Shown here one piece after another: positions 11,275 to 23,099 of a DNA stretch of 64,000 nt. The translations under genes were made by a program, and so were the position numbers. The notes below the pieces were generated by a model that was not told where the DNA came from, did no database searches, and saw only the letters and a program-made list of their open reading frames with translations. The DNA comes from Metallyticus violacea. Lineage: Eukaryota > Arthropoda > Insecta > Mantodea > Metallyticidae. Numbering within the stretch: position 1 is the first letter of the stretch; every line of letters begins with the position of its first letter. The DNA is taken from assembly GCA_030762175.1 (NCBI GenBank), contig CM060831.1, forward strand, positions 141,147,501-141,211,500. The letters are read 5' to 3'.

Positions 11275-12120
11275 CCCCGTGCGATCAGCTTTATTTTCCC
11301 CCGTAGTGTTTAGCGGGGCAAGGTAGCCGATCGTTAGCCAGTTAGCCGGCCAGCCTGTTTTTGGTGATTAGTGGGAGGGAAAAACATTAAAATCAAGCAA
11401 TCATACACACACAAACAAATTTAACAGGCCCATTACTTATTAAATTACTGTCGTCTTCAATCTCCACACATTTTTGGCATCTCTTTAGGAAATTATTCAT
11501 CACTCTTATTTTGAGAAATTCAGACAATTTCCTGACGAATATTATTTTTGATATAAGGTATGATGGGCGGGTTCGTCATATACACGGCAATTTTAATGTA
11601 CCCCTGAGATAATAATCGGAGACAAATTTAGCAGCCTTTTGCACAGACCCATATAAAATTCCCACTTGTTGTGCAAGACGAATTCTAGGGGAATTTTTTG
11701 AAGGATTACCAATGTTATTCAATTTTTCTTCGGTGAGAGCTCTACGCTGATTTTTTTGGTTTCTTAGGCTGGACGCTTCATATTTTCTGAAATTTATTAC
11801 ACAGATTATGGATTGTTTTCCGATCTGAAGCGTCTATACGCAAGAATCTTGCTTGAAATACTCTTCGAACTTTGCGAACTCAAGCAGACACGTTGTGCGT
11901 TGTAAACCACGAGGCATAATACACTTAATGCATACTGTCGAATTAAGAAACGAACAACACAACACACACCCGGGAACAGCTGCGCTACGACTGCAAAAGT
12001 CAGCAAAGTCAACAAGTGAGCAAGCAGGCTTATTATCCCCTCTACGGTGCGGCAAACGAATAGGGGCTCGCTCAAAGGGGGGGGGGAACTGCGCTAAGGA
12101 GGAAATCATCATTGATGCAT
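11275..12120 (-). mobile_element. Internally deleted transposase unit, copy 1
   Basis: On the minus strand an N-terminal frame begins MPRGLQRTTCLLEFAKFEEY and breaks off after FKQDSCV. This resembles the DUF4817-like helix-turn-helix start of a common insect IS630/mariner-type transposase family. Next comes a degraded EKLNNIGNPSKNSPRIRLAQQ stretch ending GSVQKAAKF. The sequence then jumps straight to a C-terminal part reading VYMTNP and NNIRQEIV, then QNKSDEQFPKEMPK out of frame. The DDE catalytic core is missing. The same fusion, with the same breakpoints, occurs at 25425-26578. Similarity between the two extends past the coding parts on both sides, ending in a GGCTGGCCGGC block. Stops and frameshifts make it inactive. 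Confidence 0.7.
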
Positions 12121-12921
12121 TGTATTACATTTGATACAAAAGAAAAAAGAAATCATAATCGAGTTGACTTTAAAAATTGTCCATTTCCAAAAAGAAGATA
12201 AATGTCTTTCATAGACTGTGTTCATCGCTTAAGTGTTATTGCACGGTTTGTGCCTGAAATTAGACGTAGTTATAATTGAGGTTTAAAACCCTGCTGCTTC
12301 ACAATTAATACATGATAGGAGATTAGGCATGTGATAATTTAATGTTTTGGTATAAAATAAAACGCCTTAGTTAAGATATTTTGGCGCAAAATGGAACCAT
12401 AATATAAATGAGGTTAGCTTCAATGAGGCGTAATGAAAAAAGCAAAATGTTCCAATTAGTACTCGCAGATGGAAGGAATTCAACACTGTTTTTTTTTTAA
12501 TTTATTACTAAATACTATGGGGCTCAATAGAACAAATGTAAAATTATTAAATTTTAACACACAACTCAAAGAAAAGCAGTCTAATAATTGAGGTTCATGC
12601 AAACACAGTCTAAGCTATGTCATAAATGTATATTTATTTTTAGAGATCATATCTTAGGAAAATAACATTTTTCATTTTCTATATTTTTATAAAGTTTGCT
12701 ATCAACATGCACTGGAACAGACACTTTGACTGTCGACATTCGATATTTGGCACTTATTAAATATTTTGATTAGGGTTATTATACAATTGTTAATATTTCA
12801 TCACACAGAGCAGCTTGACTATTCCTAATTTTTGTAGTAAACAGGAAGTAAAATATATTTTAAAAACTAGTGACAATAACCAGTTCTGATATTTAGAACA
12901 AAAATTAATTTAAAACATATA
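12121..12921. other. Unannotated AT-rich sequence
   Basis: No element recognised. Confidence 0.4.
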
Positions 12922-13630
12922 TAGGGTGTCCCATAATGAGCATACTTTTTAATCATAAAACACATCATTTATTTGAAAGGTGCTAATAATAATTCGATAT
13001 GATGCACAAACACTGTCATTAAACATGAAACAAAATATCAGACAAATGTCCTCCAGACTCCGTTAGCTCTTCACTCTGTTGGCAAAACTTTCATCGACTT
13101 CAGTTCCGGCATTCCATGACACGTCTAATTTCGGCCTTGAGTTGAGGAATGGTTCGTCGGTTGTCCACATAAACACAAGATTAAAATTCGCTGTAAACTG
13201 CTTCTCGGAAAGGTTAATTGTTGAGAACGGCTGCGAATCGACTTCAATGGGCTCGTAGCACCGCTCTGTTTGACGAGCGGAGCTCTCTATCGATCGACAA
13301 GAACAGGACGTTCAGGTGATTTGATGTTCTTTGTTGATTCTGTATCTTCAAATTTCCTTACCAGTCTCCGCACTGCACTTTGACGTGTTAGGCGCATTTC
13401 TGTACCAAAAATTACACGAAGTCTTAATTAGAACGGTTCCAGCACAACCATACTTAAAATATACTTTCAGAATCTGAACGCTTCATTTTAGCTGATAAAA
13501 ATGTACACAAATGACAATCGTTAATGGTAATACAAACATATGACAGTCTGTTAAGTTTCAAGTCCGGCAACCTAACAAATTTATAGAGGCACTGAATCTA
13601 AAAATTAGGTTTGTTATGGGACATCCTGTA
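12922..13630 (-). mobile_element. Mariner/IS630-like deletion derivative with TIRs
   Basis: The element is bounded by inverted ends: TATAGGGTGTCCCATAA at the left (from 12922) and the inverse of TACAGGATGTCCCATAA at the right (to 13630), with TA outermost as expected for this superfamily. Inside, the minus strand gives RKFEDTESTKNIKSPERPV, then SRSQQL (parts of the N-terminal DNA-binding half), then VYVDNRRTIPQLKAEIRRVM, and finally EELTESGGHLSDILFHV followed by a stop (the C-terminus). The catalytic DDE region between the two halves is gone, which explains the ~709 bp size. Stops are present. It would need a transposase supplied from elsewhere to move. Confidence 0.78.
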
Positions 13631-16599
13631 TTATAACGATGCATTTAACATACACTGCCATTAATATATTTTTTGTTTTATTTATTTATATGTTGGTTAT
13701 TCTCTAGCATAATGACATCTAAGACCACAGCCTTCTAGAAACAATGCCTCCGTCACTGACATGCACAATTTTATTAAAACCCTAGTACATATGGGTGATA
13801 CAAATCATGAATGTACAAAGCATCACATCCAAACACATTTTTAGTGATTGCGCTTATAGTTAAGGCAAATATTACAGCAATGTTCTGAAAACATTTTGAT
13901 ATTAACAAACTTACTTATTATTCATCGCTTTCTTAACGTTGCCACCAGTTTCTCATAGCGTAGTATTTAACATTTTTTCTAAATAAATGAACACAGTGCA
14001 ATAACTTAACGTTTACATGTACCAACGTATAACATCTTTCATATTATGTAGTATTTAGAATTAAAAGACTAGAGGTCACTTGTATGCTCTAAACATGGAT
14101 TCAATGTATAACATTAACCATCTGTTATGCTTAATTTGGAAAGCATGGTTGTATAAACATTAATCTAAGATTATTTAGTCTTAACCTAATTAAGTCTAAC
14201 TCGCCAAATTTCACAACTGAAAACACCAATTATAGTTTATTAATTGTTAAATAAAACATTTCCCGGAGTACAGAAGCATAACTACTTCATTTATAATTAA
14301 AATGGTGAGTCGTATTTATTTTAATTTCATATAGATAAAGTTTCTTCAATGTTTCACCTTTTACTTCCGCGTAATAACAATTATAGGTTATGTTAGGCTA
14401 ATCTTACAAGCAGTATATTGTACAGATTTGTTCCTACATTTCATCTAATTATGAATTTCACCGTACTCCTCATGTATTTCACGAGAGAAAAAATCCGTTC
14501 CTAGAACTGAATAACAAACTATTCAAAATGAGATTTCGCTTAGCAAAAGATGTCGAAGAACTAGGAAAGGTGTTACGTCCCCGATTACAATCACAAACTA
14601 AGTGAAATCATGCTTTGAATTCCATGTTCATGATACTAATAACTTTAAGGTTTCATGCGAAAGAGAGATATTGGAGTTATAATCAAAATGGGGAAAGGAA
14701 CGTAAGTAAACCATCCATAAAGTTACTAGAGAAATAGCAGCTCTGAGCCTTCAGTTCATTAAAATACCAACCGAAGTGATGCTAGCTAGGCTTTTATAAA
14801 TTCGCAGCTTTCCTGGAGTTTTAGGTGATATAGACTGCAAACATATGGGATAATAATGCAGAAGTATTAAGAATAGAATTATATCCTTTGGCAGTTTCCT
14901 CCCATGTACGTTGCTTATCTTTATTTTAGATCGTCTGTGCTGTTGTGTGTTTTTGTTTGTTTATACCCTCATATTTTTAGCACCAGATCAATAATATTAT
15001 ATGTATATGTGTGTGTTCACATTCGCTTGTCAAGGAGGTGGGAAACTGAATAATTATTAATTTTTCAGGTTGAACAGTTAAACATTAACTCCTCTAAACA
15101 CGAATTTCCCTATTATTTCGCAATGTTGCCATAGGTTTGGACGATTATTGCAAACTCGAGATTAGGTATAGTCTGAAACTATTTTTATGCAACACAAATG
15201 ATTATTAATCTCTTTTAAATTACAGCAAAAGTAACCTCTAGTTAGCAACTTTTATACAACTGACCGTAAATTTTCTTAAAGGTTTCGTTTATGTCCAATC
15301 ACGGTATATTGAGTATACGGTAGGAGATATTCCTCCTCTTAGCCATGTATAGAGCTGACTGCAAGGCCCGTTGTTTTTATTACACAACTCACTTTTAACA
15401 AAGCAAATAATCCTTCATGTAAAATTCAAATTTATTTATTAACATTTAAATTAACATTAAAGCAAAAATCTATTTAAAATGCTAAATTCACCATTCGAGA
15501 TTCACAGGAGGAATTCCACTAGTTAACAATACGCAATATTACAAGACCAAAATTTCATGAAACAGAATACTGATATGTCATACTAGTAACTACTAGTTCT
15601 CGCTCATAAGTTCTAGAAACACACACTTGTGAAAAAAAAGAAGACAACATCATGTTTCTGTTAGAAGCACCACTCTCAGTCAAAAATTCAAAAATAGTAA
15701 ATTTGTTTCATGCAAAATGAATTGCTTTTATGTTCCAACCCATATGCATGTTGCATGCGTTGGGGAATGTTATAAATATTACCATTTCTGGTTGACCACT
15801 TCACCGTTTACTCACTGACCTAGAAGTCGTGTTATGGGAGGTTTTTGTTTTCCCCATGTAGTTTCCACATCTCTTCTTTTGATCCTGTTAAAAAAAATAT
15901 GCGATTTATGAATACTTGCGCTTTTTCTTATAGCGTCCTTACAATTTTAGTCTCAGAAAATATCATTCCTTTCAACTACATAAACTTAAGTCGCTAAATT
16001 TAAATTAAAAGTGCCGAATCATACCTGGTTTTGAAAACAGTCTTTGTAACACACACTTCATACATATGTTGCCTGCTTAGTTTACGTGTCTTTTATAGTC
16101 AATCAGGAGCTTTTAAAATGCAGTTATTTTTTAATGAAGGACGCGGATAAACAGCTGTCTTTAAAATAGCTTATCATTATAAAATTACCTTTTCAAGTTC
16201 CTTTCCCCCTCAAATTATACATTTCATTCTTGGATATAAAAATAACGAAAAAATACCTGATAATATCCCCTTATATTCTCTTCCCCAAACCTCAGTTATA
16301 TATGTTCTCTATCAAATTTTATTTCTGAAAGCATTTGCGGTGAAACGTGAATACAAATATCAGAACCGTATATGCTCTCAAACAAAATAACCTTTTAACC
16401 CATAATTATTGCTATGTACAGGTAATATATACCTACAATCCAATTGCATTGGCTAGAAAATGAAGTAAGAATGACGCCTTCCACATATAAGCCAACTGCT
16501 ATTTCTTAGTTGATAAAGTTAGTTTAATTAATCGTATATTTAATTTTATTCACGAAATAAATGATATACAAACATGGAAGTCAAAGCGCTCTAGTGCTT
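13631..16599. other. Long stretch without recognised repeats or genes
   Basis: About 3 kb of AT-rich sequence with no SINE, transposase or LINE fragment that I could detect and no frame longer than about 60 codons. It is the longest such interval in the window. It could be ordinary intergenic or intronic DNA. Confidence 0.5.
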
Positions 16600-17220
16600 T
16601 AGGAGTGACACACGTTTTCACGAACAAAGCTGTTGCTTTGCAATCCAATCATCGATCGATCGAGAGCAACAGGACACACCCTGTTTTTAAATCCTTGTTT
16701 TATTCACGAAACAAACAAAAGAACCAACGGAAAAAACGGATTGATTACAGAAAGAGAGGTCTCCGGCTGGTTTGCTCTGCAAAGTAACGGAAGAAAGCAT
16801 GTCAACAGTCACATATCTCTTGCCATTCTTTTTGCTTTTCACTACCTCCACTTCACGTGGACGGCTGTGAAATTTATTGTTCATCGGTTGCCTTCATTTT
16901 CCAAATTAAACCCCATCAATCTATGTCGGACAATCTTCATATGACCCAAGCTGCTGTGTGTTCCCTTTCCGTGACGTCATTTGATACCCTTCTCTCTATA
17001 CAGCCCCACCCCTCCACTGGAGGCGCGCTGACAGGCTGTGTTCCAATAGTGACGCACATACACACGCGGCAATATAAAGTGTTCCCACATAAATCACCTT
17101 GGGCAGCGGTTTTCTGAGACCCGTACAGGCCAATATGTGTGAATGTGGGTGTGTGTGTGTCAACCGCACTCTTCTCTTCATGCTTCAACAAATCTTCAAG
17201 TAATGTCAGCCTTAAAGCCA
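16600..17220. promoter_or_regulatory. Promoter-like, locally GC-richer unique segment
   Basis: The base composition rises compared with the neighbours, and the segment matches no repeat in the window. Visible sites include an E-box CACGTG near 16855, a perfect CRE palindrome TGACGTCA (16972-16979), CCAAT with TGACGCA just after it (17043-17056) and TATAAAG (17073-17079). The order CRE, CCAAT, TATA over 100 bp on the plus strand is promoter-like. Several overlapping short frames (60-103 codons, both strands) exist only because stops are rarer here; none has a recognisable motif. No downstream exon was identified, so the call is tentative. Confidence 0.25.
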
Positions 17221-17752
17221 AAACAACGAAATATTATAGGAAAACAGTGGCGTGCCATCCCAACTATAGCACCTGTTGACAACTGACAACATATTTGAGA
17301 TTGTAACTATGTAAGTATTTTTAAACTCTCAATAGGAACAGCATTAAAACACTTGTATCCCCTGAACTTGAGCTGACCTAATCGTTTCAAATAGTGCGGC
17401 GGTTGTCAAACTTTACAATTAAAATACTGTGTGTCTTAAAGCATAAAATCTTAAACTTACATCCTGCATATTTTTCAATCGTTCACCACTGATTGACTCA
17501 ATTTACAAACATAAACACATAAATGCATACTTTTTAGTATGGCCTTTTTAACGTAGTATATATACCCTTAAACAATAGTGCTACTCATAATATTATCAAA
17601 AATATAAAACATAAATCATTAATGTTAAAAAAGTAATAATATATAATGGCACAAAATTACTACTCGTTTACTTATTCAGAGTACTGATTCGACATTTTTC
17701 AAATTATATATATATTTGAAAAATGAGTGCACTCGCTCAAGCTGTTAGAAAG
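17221..17752. other. Unannotated AT-rich sequence
   Basis: No element recognised. Confidence 0.4.
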
Positions 17753-17761
17753 GCATTAATA

Positions 17762-18042
17762 TTTTTTTTAATGGTGTTTAACGCCCGTTTTTACTACTGA
17801 GGTACCACTGACGGTGAACACTGATCATACATGAAATGAAATGTAAATTGGGAAAGGATTCTTTTTAAGGAAGGAAGCGTTCCAGGCCTAAGTTTAGGGT
17901 ACCTCCCCGGCATTCGCCAGTTATGAGGACTGAGGAAAACCTAAAAAATCCTGTCAGGGAGGACGGTCCTGGTGGGATTCGAGCCCCGGATCTCCCGCTT
18001 GCGAGTTCGCGCCTTAACGACCTCGGCCACCCGTGGCGGTAA
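17762..18042 (-). mobile_element. SINE A with target-site duplication
   Basis: Complete SINE A on the minus strand. A poly-T at the left is followed by the 3-prime block GTTTAACGCCCG, the body, and at the right the tRNA-like head whose plus-strand image ends CCTCGGCCACCCGTGGCGGT. The 9 bp repeat GCATTAATA flanks it (17753-17761 and 18043-18051). The 93-codon minus frame at 17865-18146 is the SINE read through, not a gene. Confidence 0.93.
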
Positions 18043-18051
18043 GCATTAATA

Positions 18052-19858
18052 CTGTTATAGCATTCTTTGCTAGTCCAAGATAATTTGTCCACAGTTCCCT
18101 GCCGAAAGATGTGAGCTGTTGCCAGGGAAGCAATACGTTTGTACATATTGTTATGTATCTAATGATTCATGGGCCATGTGTAAATTGTTTGAAATTCAAT
18201 AAATGAATCAAATTATATGAATATATCATTGACTCCATTTCCTCTACCAACCTTAATAAGATGAAAGAATGTAAAGATGTCTTATCAGAAGATTAGTTTT
18301 GAAATGAAAGGAAACGTTCCTGCTTCAAATAATCGTTAAACATCTTTGATGCTGGTCATTATGTCTATTTAGATGCAGCTGTGAAGGAATTTTCTTACAT
18401 ATATAACTCAGTTAAAGTCACTAATCTGATTTAAATATTTTTTTTGTCATATTCGCCTTAAAATGTTCTTCGCCTTTAACTATGTGCTCTATTATACTTT
18501 TATAGAAGTTTTAAATAATTACTTGTTACTTTGTATTTCTTTAAAGACTTCAACGATTAATTTAGGATCGATTTAGGTTTAATCTGTGAGAATACACTCC
18601 TCCTTTAACAGTCCCCACTTCATCAAGAAAACGCACCTGTTCACAAAAATGTTTTAGCGGTGAGAAATTAAGAAATTTGTAGCATGAGTTTACCCCACTT
18701 TCCATATTTGATTCTCGCCGACTTCCGTCATTTATCAAAGCTGAACTTTTTCATTATATCAAGATTCGATTGCAACTATGGAGGAACATTTTGTAATCTT
18801 GAGACAGGGTTCGGAAGACCTTTTCAGACAGGTGAAATACTAATTATTTTAAATGCCATTTCGCTCAGCTACCTTTAGGAATGCATGGCATTTTGTTATG
18901 TGAAGCACGAAACATAGTCGGTAATCAAATAGCAAACCAATAGCTTTATTGTGAACAAAAATAATATTTGGGCAGAATGCAGCATAAAATTAAACACTGA
19001 ATAAAATATAAAGTCAGTGCATTTAATGAAAGTGAATGTAAAAAAAATTCTGACTCGTCTTTGAGGCTTAGTATGTTTTTAATGTAACGAAAATGGTGAA
19101 GGACAAACTTAGAAGAAAATGGGTAACAGAAGAACAAGGAAACCAAGAGAAGCAGCATGGTGATGAAGTGATAAATAGCTAAATACATATTTTTATGAAG
19201 GGTGAAGGAAATATTGATAGAAGAAACTCTAATACATTCTAAAAAATTCGTAAATTTAAAGCACTTTTGTGCTAGCCAAACTATCTACATATTAGTAGAG
19301 CTAGTAGTAAAGGATTGAATCATTTACGGTATATTAAACTAAAATTCACATTAATCTATAGCCATGGATTAGGTTTTAAAATTTGTTCCTACTTCAGTTC
19401 CATCGTTCTCTGGGTTTACCCGTATCTCTTTTACCTACGAGTTGATAAAGTATTTGTTTGGAATATCAGATCTTTACAATTCTATCTATAAACACGACTT
19501 TTTTATAAAACTAAAAGTTGGTAAGATTCTGTATTATAACTTTTTTATAATTTTATCCTCTCTTGCACAATTTTTCACAACAAGAAAAATTCTGTTAGGT
19601 TCATCAGCTTTTTATAGGACCCAAAACCATAGAAAAATTGTGTCTGTTAAAATTTTGCAGAATTTTAATTGTTTCTGTAGTCGTTTTCTTATTTAAAGTT
19701 ATTTTAATGCCGCACATATTTGGTTGAATGTATAGTTTAGTGTTTGTTTAAATTTTTATGAAAATGGATAAAATAGTAACAATTATTTGAGTGTTCTACT
19801 ATAGTATTGTTTATATTATTGCCTTCGCTTTTTCAGCTAAACTTTCGATCTGACCGAG
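18052..19858. other. Unannotated AT-rich sequence
   Basis: Small frames at 18684-18878, 18946-19188 and 19442-19696 have no recognisable motifs. No repeat shared with the window was seen. Confidence 0.4.
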
Positions 19859-20578
19859 TGTAAGGGAAGTATTAAAGAGAAGGGGGGATCAAAAAATAAT
19901 ATTTTTGTTTTTTGTGTCATTTTAATATTTGAAATGTTTTGTTTATTTTCATATTATTTTCAGTAATGTTCCTTGGTTATAAGTATTTTAATATTTTTTT
20001 AATTATGTCACTGAAGAAGCAATTTTTGGGGGGTTTCTCTAGTATTTGTTCATTTAAACTTCTATATCCGAGGAACTATTTGCTCTAAAAGGCTGTGGTT
20101 TGTATTGAGTGATAGAAAAAATTGTACTCGTATTTCATAAATTGGCAGCGTTTGTTTTCATGACATCATCCTTTGTTATTTAACAATGTTTTGGGGTTTT
20201 AACTGGTGTTTTCCTCAAAAAGTTAGTTTTTCTGTAAAAACTTTTTTTTTTTGGGATTGCAATTATTCCAAAACTACATTTTTTGGTATGTTTAAGAATT
20301 TTTAGGATCTGTATAAGCTATCATTAGAAAATTTTACCACTTATTTCTGATATTATTGTGATGATGTGGATCTATTATGGTAGAGCTAGGAGAAAATATG
20401 GCAATGTACGAAAATGAAATGTTGGGGGAATAAAAGAAAGAATTAAAAAGCAAACAATTGAATACAATACATTTTGCTTCAGAATCATAGTACAGTAGCT
20501 TTAATAGTCCTTGAGAAAATGGGGACCGAAGTTGGTAAATTTAACATTACAAAGATAGGCCTTTTATACTCCCCTTAA
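19859..20578. mobile_element. Repeat family R, copy 2
   Basis: The best-preserved single R copy, collinear with 8689-9370. The left end TAAGGGAAGTATTAAAG and the inverse of the right end, TAAGGGGAGTATAAAAG, differ at only two positions, giving a clear ~17-19 bp terminal inverted repeat. The right end carries TTAA (20575-20578); the left TTAA has decayed. No coding potential. Confidence 0.78.
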
Positions 20579-20838
20579 ATTTTTTCAATTTGCAATAATC
20601 TTATGTTTATGCGACACTGACCTAATCATATACATATAATAATGTTTTACGATAAGATTTATTCTATAAATAAACACGTTGTATTGTCTCTTATACCATT
20701 CTTGAAGAATTTCGAATAAAGATTAAACATTACAGATGATAAACTACAAACTGACCTTAGTTTCTACAATTATATTATGGAACTTATTCTATAAGTTTAA
20801 ATTTACTTTAGATTCTTGTGAGTTTTTAATTGAATTGA
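20579..20838. other. Unannotated spacer
   Basis: AT-rich, nothing recognised. Confidence 0.35.
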
Positions 20839-21110
20839 TCAAGTATTGCATAATGTCTTTCTATCTAAAATATACCAAAATGTAGACCTCTGTACTGTAA
20901 CAAATGCTTTTACAAAATCTATAAAAATAATGTATGTCTGCAGATTAAATTCAAATTCCCTTATTTTGTTAATCAATAACTGCAAAGTAAAATTGGTTCT
21001 GAAAATCACGCAGTGTCCTGTAATTACTATATACCAGAAATGTTCAGAAATTTCCCCATCGTACATTCAAGTATCCAGGATAGTCTGGCACAGTTATTAT
21101 GAATGGATAA
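20839..21110 (-). pseudogene. LINE reverse-transcriptase fragment
   Basis: The minus-strand frame contains FTLQLLINKIREF, then LQTYIIFIDFVKAF, then RSTFWYIL. This matches the RT region of non-LTR retrotransposons, usually FTL.Q.IEK...FN...Y..FIDF.KAFDSV.R..LW..L. The catalytic Asp of the FIDF block is present, but the conserved AFDSV has become AFVTV. No YADD box or other domains remain. A second fragment of the same kind, representing an adjoining RT part on the same strand, lies at 24063-24290. The two may be halves of one insertion or separate 5-prime-truncated copies. Confidence 0.65.
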
Positions 21111-21486
21111 TCCCGCGTCAGAATGCTCAGTTTAGAGCTAGTTCATGCCATTAAAAAGACATACGCTCTCTTTACTACCAAGGTATTTCTTAGAATTCTT
21201 TTTATTGATTGTAATGTGGGCTATCGTTTAATGTATACTTTTATAGTTCCTCTTCCACATCTGCTAGTTTCCTCTCACTTCATCTCATCATCGCGTGAAT
21301 TTTACGACTTTCCGCTAGGTTATGGAACATTAAAAAGTTATTCCCATGAAAAGAATTGAAAAAAAAAAAAAAAAAAAAAGAACGGAGCAAGCGCATCTGT
21401 AAACGTCGGTATTGTCTTACACAATGGCCTTTTCACAGAAATAGGTCAATGTTTCAGCGGCGTGCCGTTACAGGACAATGAATATA
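21111..21486. other. Unannotated sequence with a 20 bp A tract
   Basis: Contains an uninterrupted A run at about 21359-21379. The 78-codon frame ending just before it is not recognisable. Confidence 0.35.
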
Positions 21487-21780
21487 CCGCCACGGGTGGC
21501 CGAGGTCGTTAAGGCGCGGACTCGTGAGCGGGAGGTCTAGGGTTCGAAACCCGCCAGGACCGTCCTCCCTGACTGTTTTTTTTTCCAGGTTTTTCTCAGT
21601 CCTCATAAATGGCAAATGCCGGGGAGGTACCTAAACTTAGGCCTGGAACGCTTCCTTCCTTAAAAAAAAAATCCTTTCCCAATTTATAATTTCATCTCAT
21701 GTATCATCAGTGTCCACCGCCTGTGATGCCTCAGTAGTAAAAACGGGCGTTAAACACTACTCAAAAAAAAAAAAAAAAAA
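21487..21780 (+). mobile_element. SINE A, plus member of a tail-to-tail pair
   Basis: Complete and little diverged. The head is CCGCCACGGGTGGCCGAGG with an A-box-like TGGCCGAGGTCG and a B-box GGTTCGAAACC. The body includes GGCAAATGCCGGGGAGGTAC and the 3-prime end ACGGGCGTTAAACACTACTC runs into an A tail. An inverted SINE A starts 112 bp further on. No clear target duplication was found. Confidence 0.92.
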
Positions 21781-21892
21781 TAATCCGATTTCTCAAGAAC
21801 GGCAATTTCGGGGACAGCTGTTTTGCAAAAACGATATCGTAATACATTTTTGTTCATAAGCAGTAGATATATATTTTGTCTGAAGATTTGTG

Positions 21893-22173
21893 TTTTTTAA
21901 TAATGTTTAACGCTCGTTTTTACTACTGAGGCACCGCAGGCGGTGGACACTGATGATACATGAGATGAAATGGTATATTGGGAAAGAATATTTTTTTTTT
22001 AAGGAAGGAAACGTTCCAGGCCTAAGTTTACAGTACCTCTCCGGTATTTACCAGTTATTAGGAATGAGGAAAACCTGGGAAAAAAACCCAATCAGAGAGG
22101 ATGGACTGGCGGGTTTCAAACCACAGACCTTGCGCTCACGAGTTCGCGCCTTAACGACCTCGGCCACCCGTAG
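21893..22173 (-). mobile_element. SINE A, minus member of a tail-to-tail pair
   Basis: Starts with T-rich tail and GTTTAACGCTCG, and ends at the right with the inverse of the head, CCTCGGCCACCCG. The 5-prime tip of the head is degraded. With the plus copy at 21487-21780 it forms an inverted repeat of about 280 bp arms. Frames at 21953-22246 and 22048-22236 are readings through this SINE. Confidence 0.9.
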
Positions 22174-22549
22174 TACTATCCACACCGTGAAAACTGTTCT
22201 TGTTAAGTACAAAGCTCTATGCTTACATTCCTTCATAAACAGCTAAGTTGTATTCATTTTCTGATGGTTTCTTTACGGACATTATTTCTCATGCATTCCG
22301 AGTAAGGCTGCCACTTATCCCTATTTTGTCGGGATCGTCCCTACTTACTTGTAACTGACGTGAGTATGACGGGACACCCAAATGTCCTTACTCTTCCGTT
22401 TTTTAGACTACGAGCCGTTTTATTATTGAGTCTTCTTAAGGTTTTGCGTCTAATAATATCAGTAATTAAAATCCATTTTATTTTTCTTTAAAATTCTGCA
22501 GTTGGTTGCTCCAAATTTACAAATGAAAGAGCTTTGTTTCATTTGTTCT
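22174..22549. other. Unannotated spacer
   Basis: No element recognised. Confidence 0.35.
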
Positions 22550-22771
22550 TATTTATGGACGCTCTTTAACATATCAGGTCATTAGCTTTTCATTCAAATC
22601 AGGACGTGAAACGGCCAACAAATTTTGCTCAGAAGTTTCTCTTTTCAGGCTTGAGGTTCTTTACGTGCCGTAAATGTACGACATGGGACCCATTGCTTTA
22701 CTTCCCTCCAAAGGAAGCCATACTTAGGATTTTTACGCAAGAAAAAAATCTGGTTGTGCTAGGAGGCAAGT
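22550..22771 (-). mobile_element. SINE B, first of two adjacent head-to-tail copies
   Basis: Minus-strand SINE B: the tail block GGACGCTCTTTAACATATCAG is followed by the body blocks CGTGAAACGGCC and GTACGACATGGGACCC. The head is truncated, with only the part resembling CTAGGAGGCAAGTA left. The next SINE B begins almost at once in the same orientation. Confidence 0.85.
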
Positions 22772-22779
22772 ATTGTTGT

Positions 22780-23022
22780 TGATTTGATTTATTTACGGAT
22801 GCTCTTTAACATCTCAGGTCATCAGCGTCCCATTCAAATTAGGGCGTGAAACGGCCGATAAATTTTGCTCAGAGGCCTCTTTTGTCAGGTTTGAGGTTCT
22901 TTATCCTGCCGTAATGTACGACACGGTACCCACGGCTTTCCCTTCCGAAGGAAGTCATACTTAGAATTTTTACGCCCCGAAGGAGGCAAGTATGTTTACC
23001 ACTACACCATCAAGACCGACAA
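22780..23022 (-). mobile_element. SINE B, second of two adjacent copies
   Basis: Minus-strand SINE B from GATTTGATTTATTTACGGAT to the head image ACCACTACACCATCAAGACC. About 45 bp between the body and the head, corresponding to the T-arm segment, is missing. The head-to-tail arrangement with the previous copy may reflect insertion into its neighbour or a tandem duplication. Confidence 0.85.
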
Positions 23023-23099
23023 ACGAAAGAGTGAGTCAAAATAGGTTTGTGCTTCTGTTTCTAAAAAAATCAAATCACTGCATTTCGCGTTTCATTGTC

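Noticed and set aside
17139..17161. GT-rich run as a telomeric repeat
   Set aside because: It is a short degenerate GTGTGTG stretch, not an insect telomere unit array.
16605..17221. Cluster of overlapping frames on both strands as a multi-exon gene
   Set aside because: The frames follow from higher GC content; none shows a domain, and no splice-consistent chain was found.
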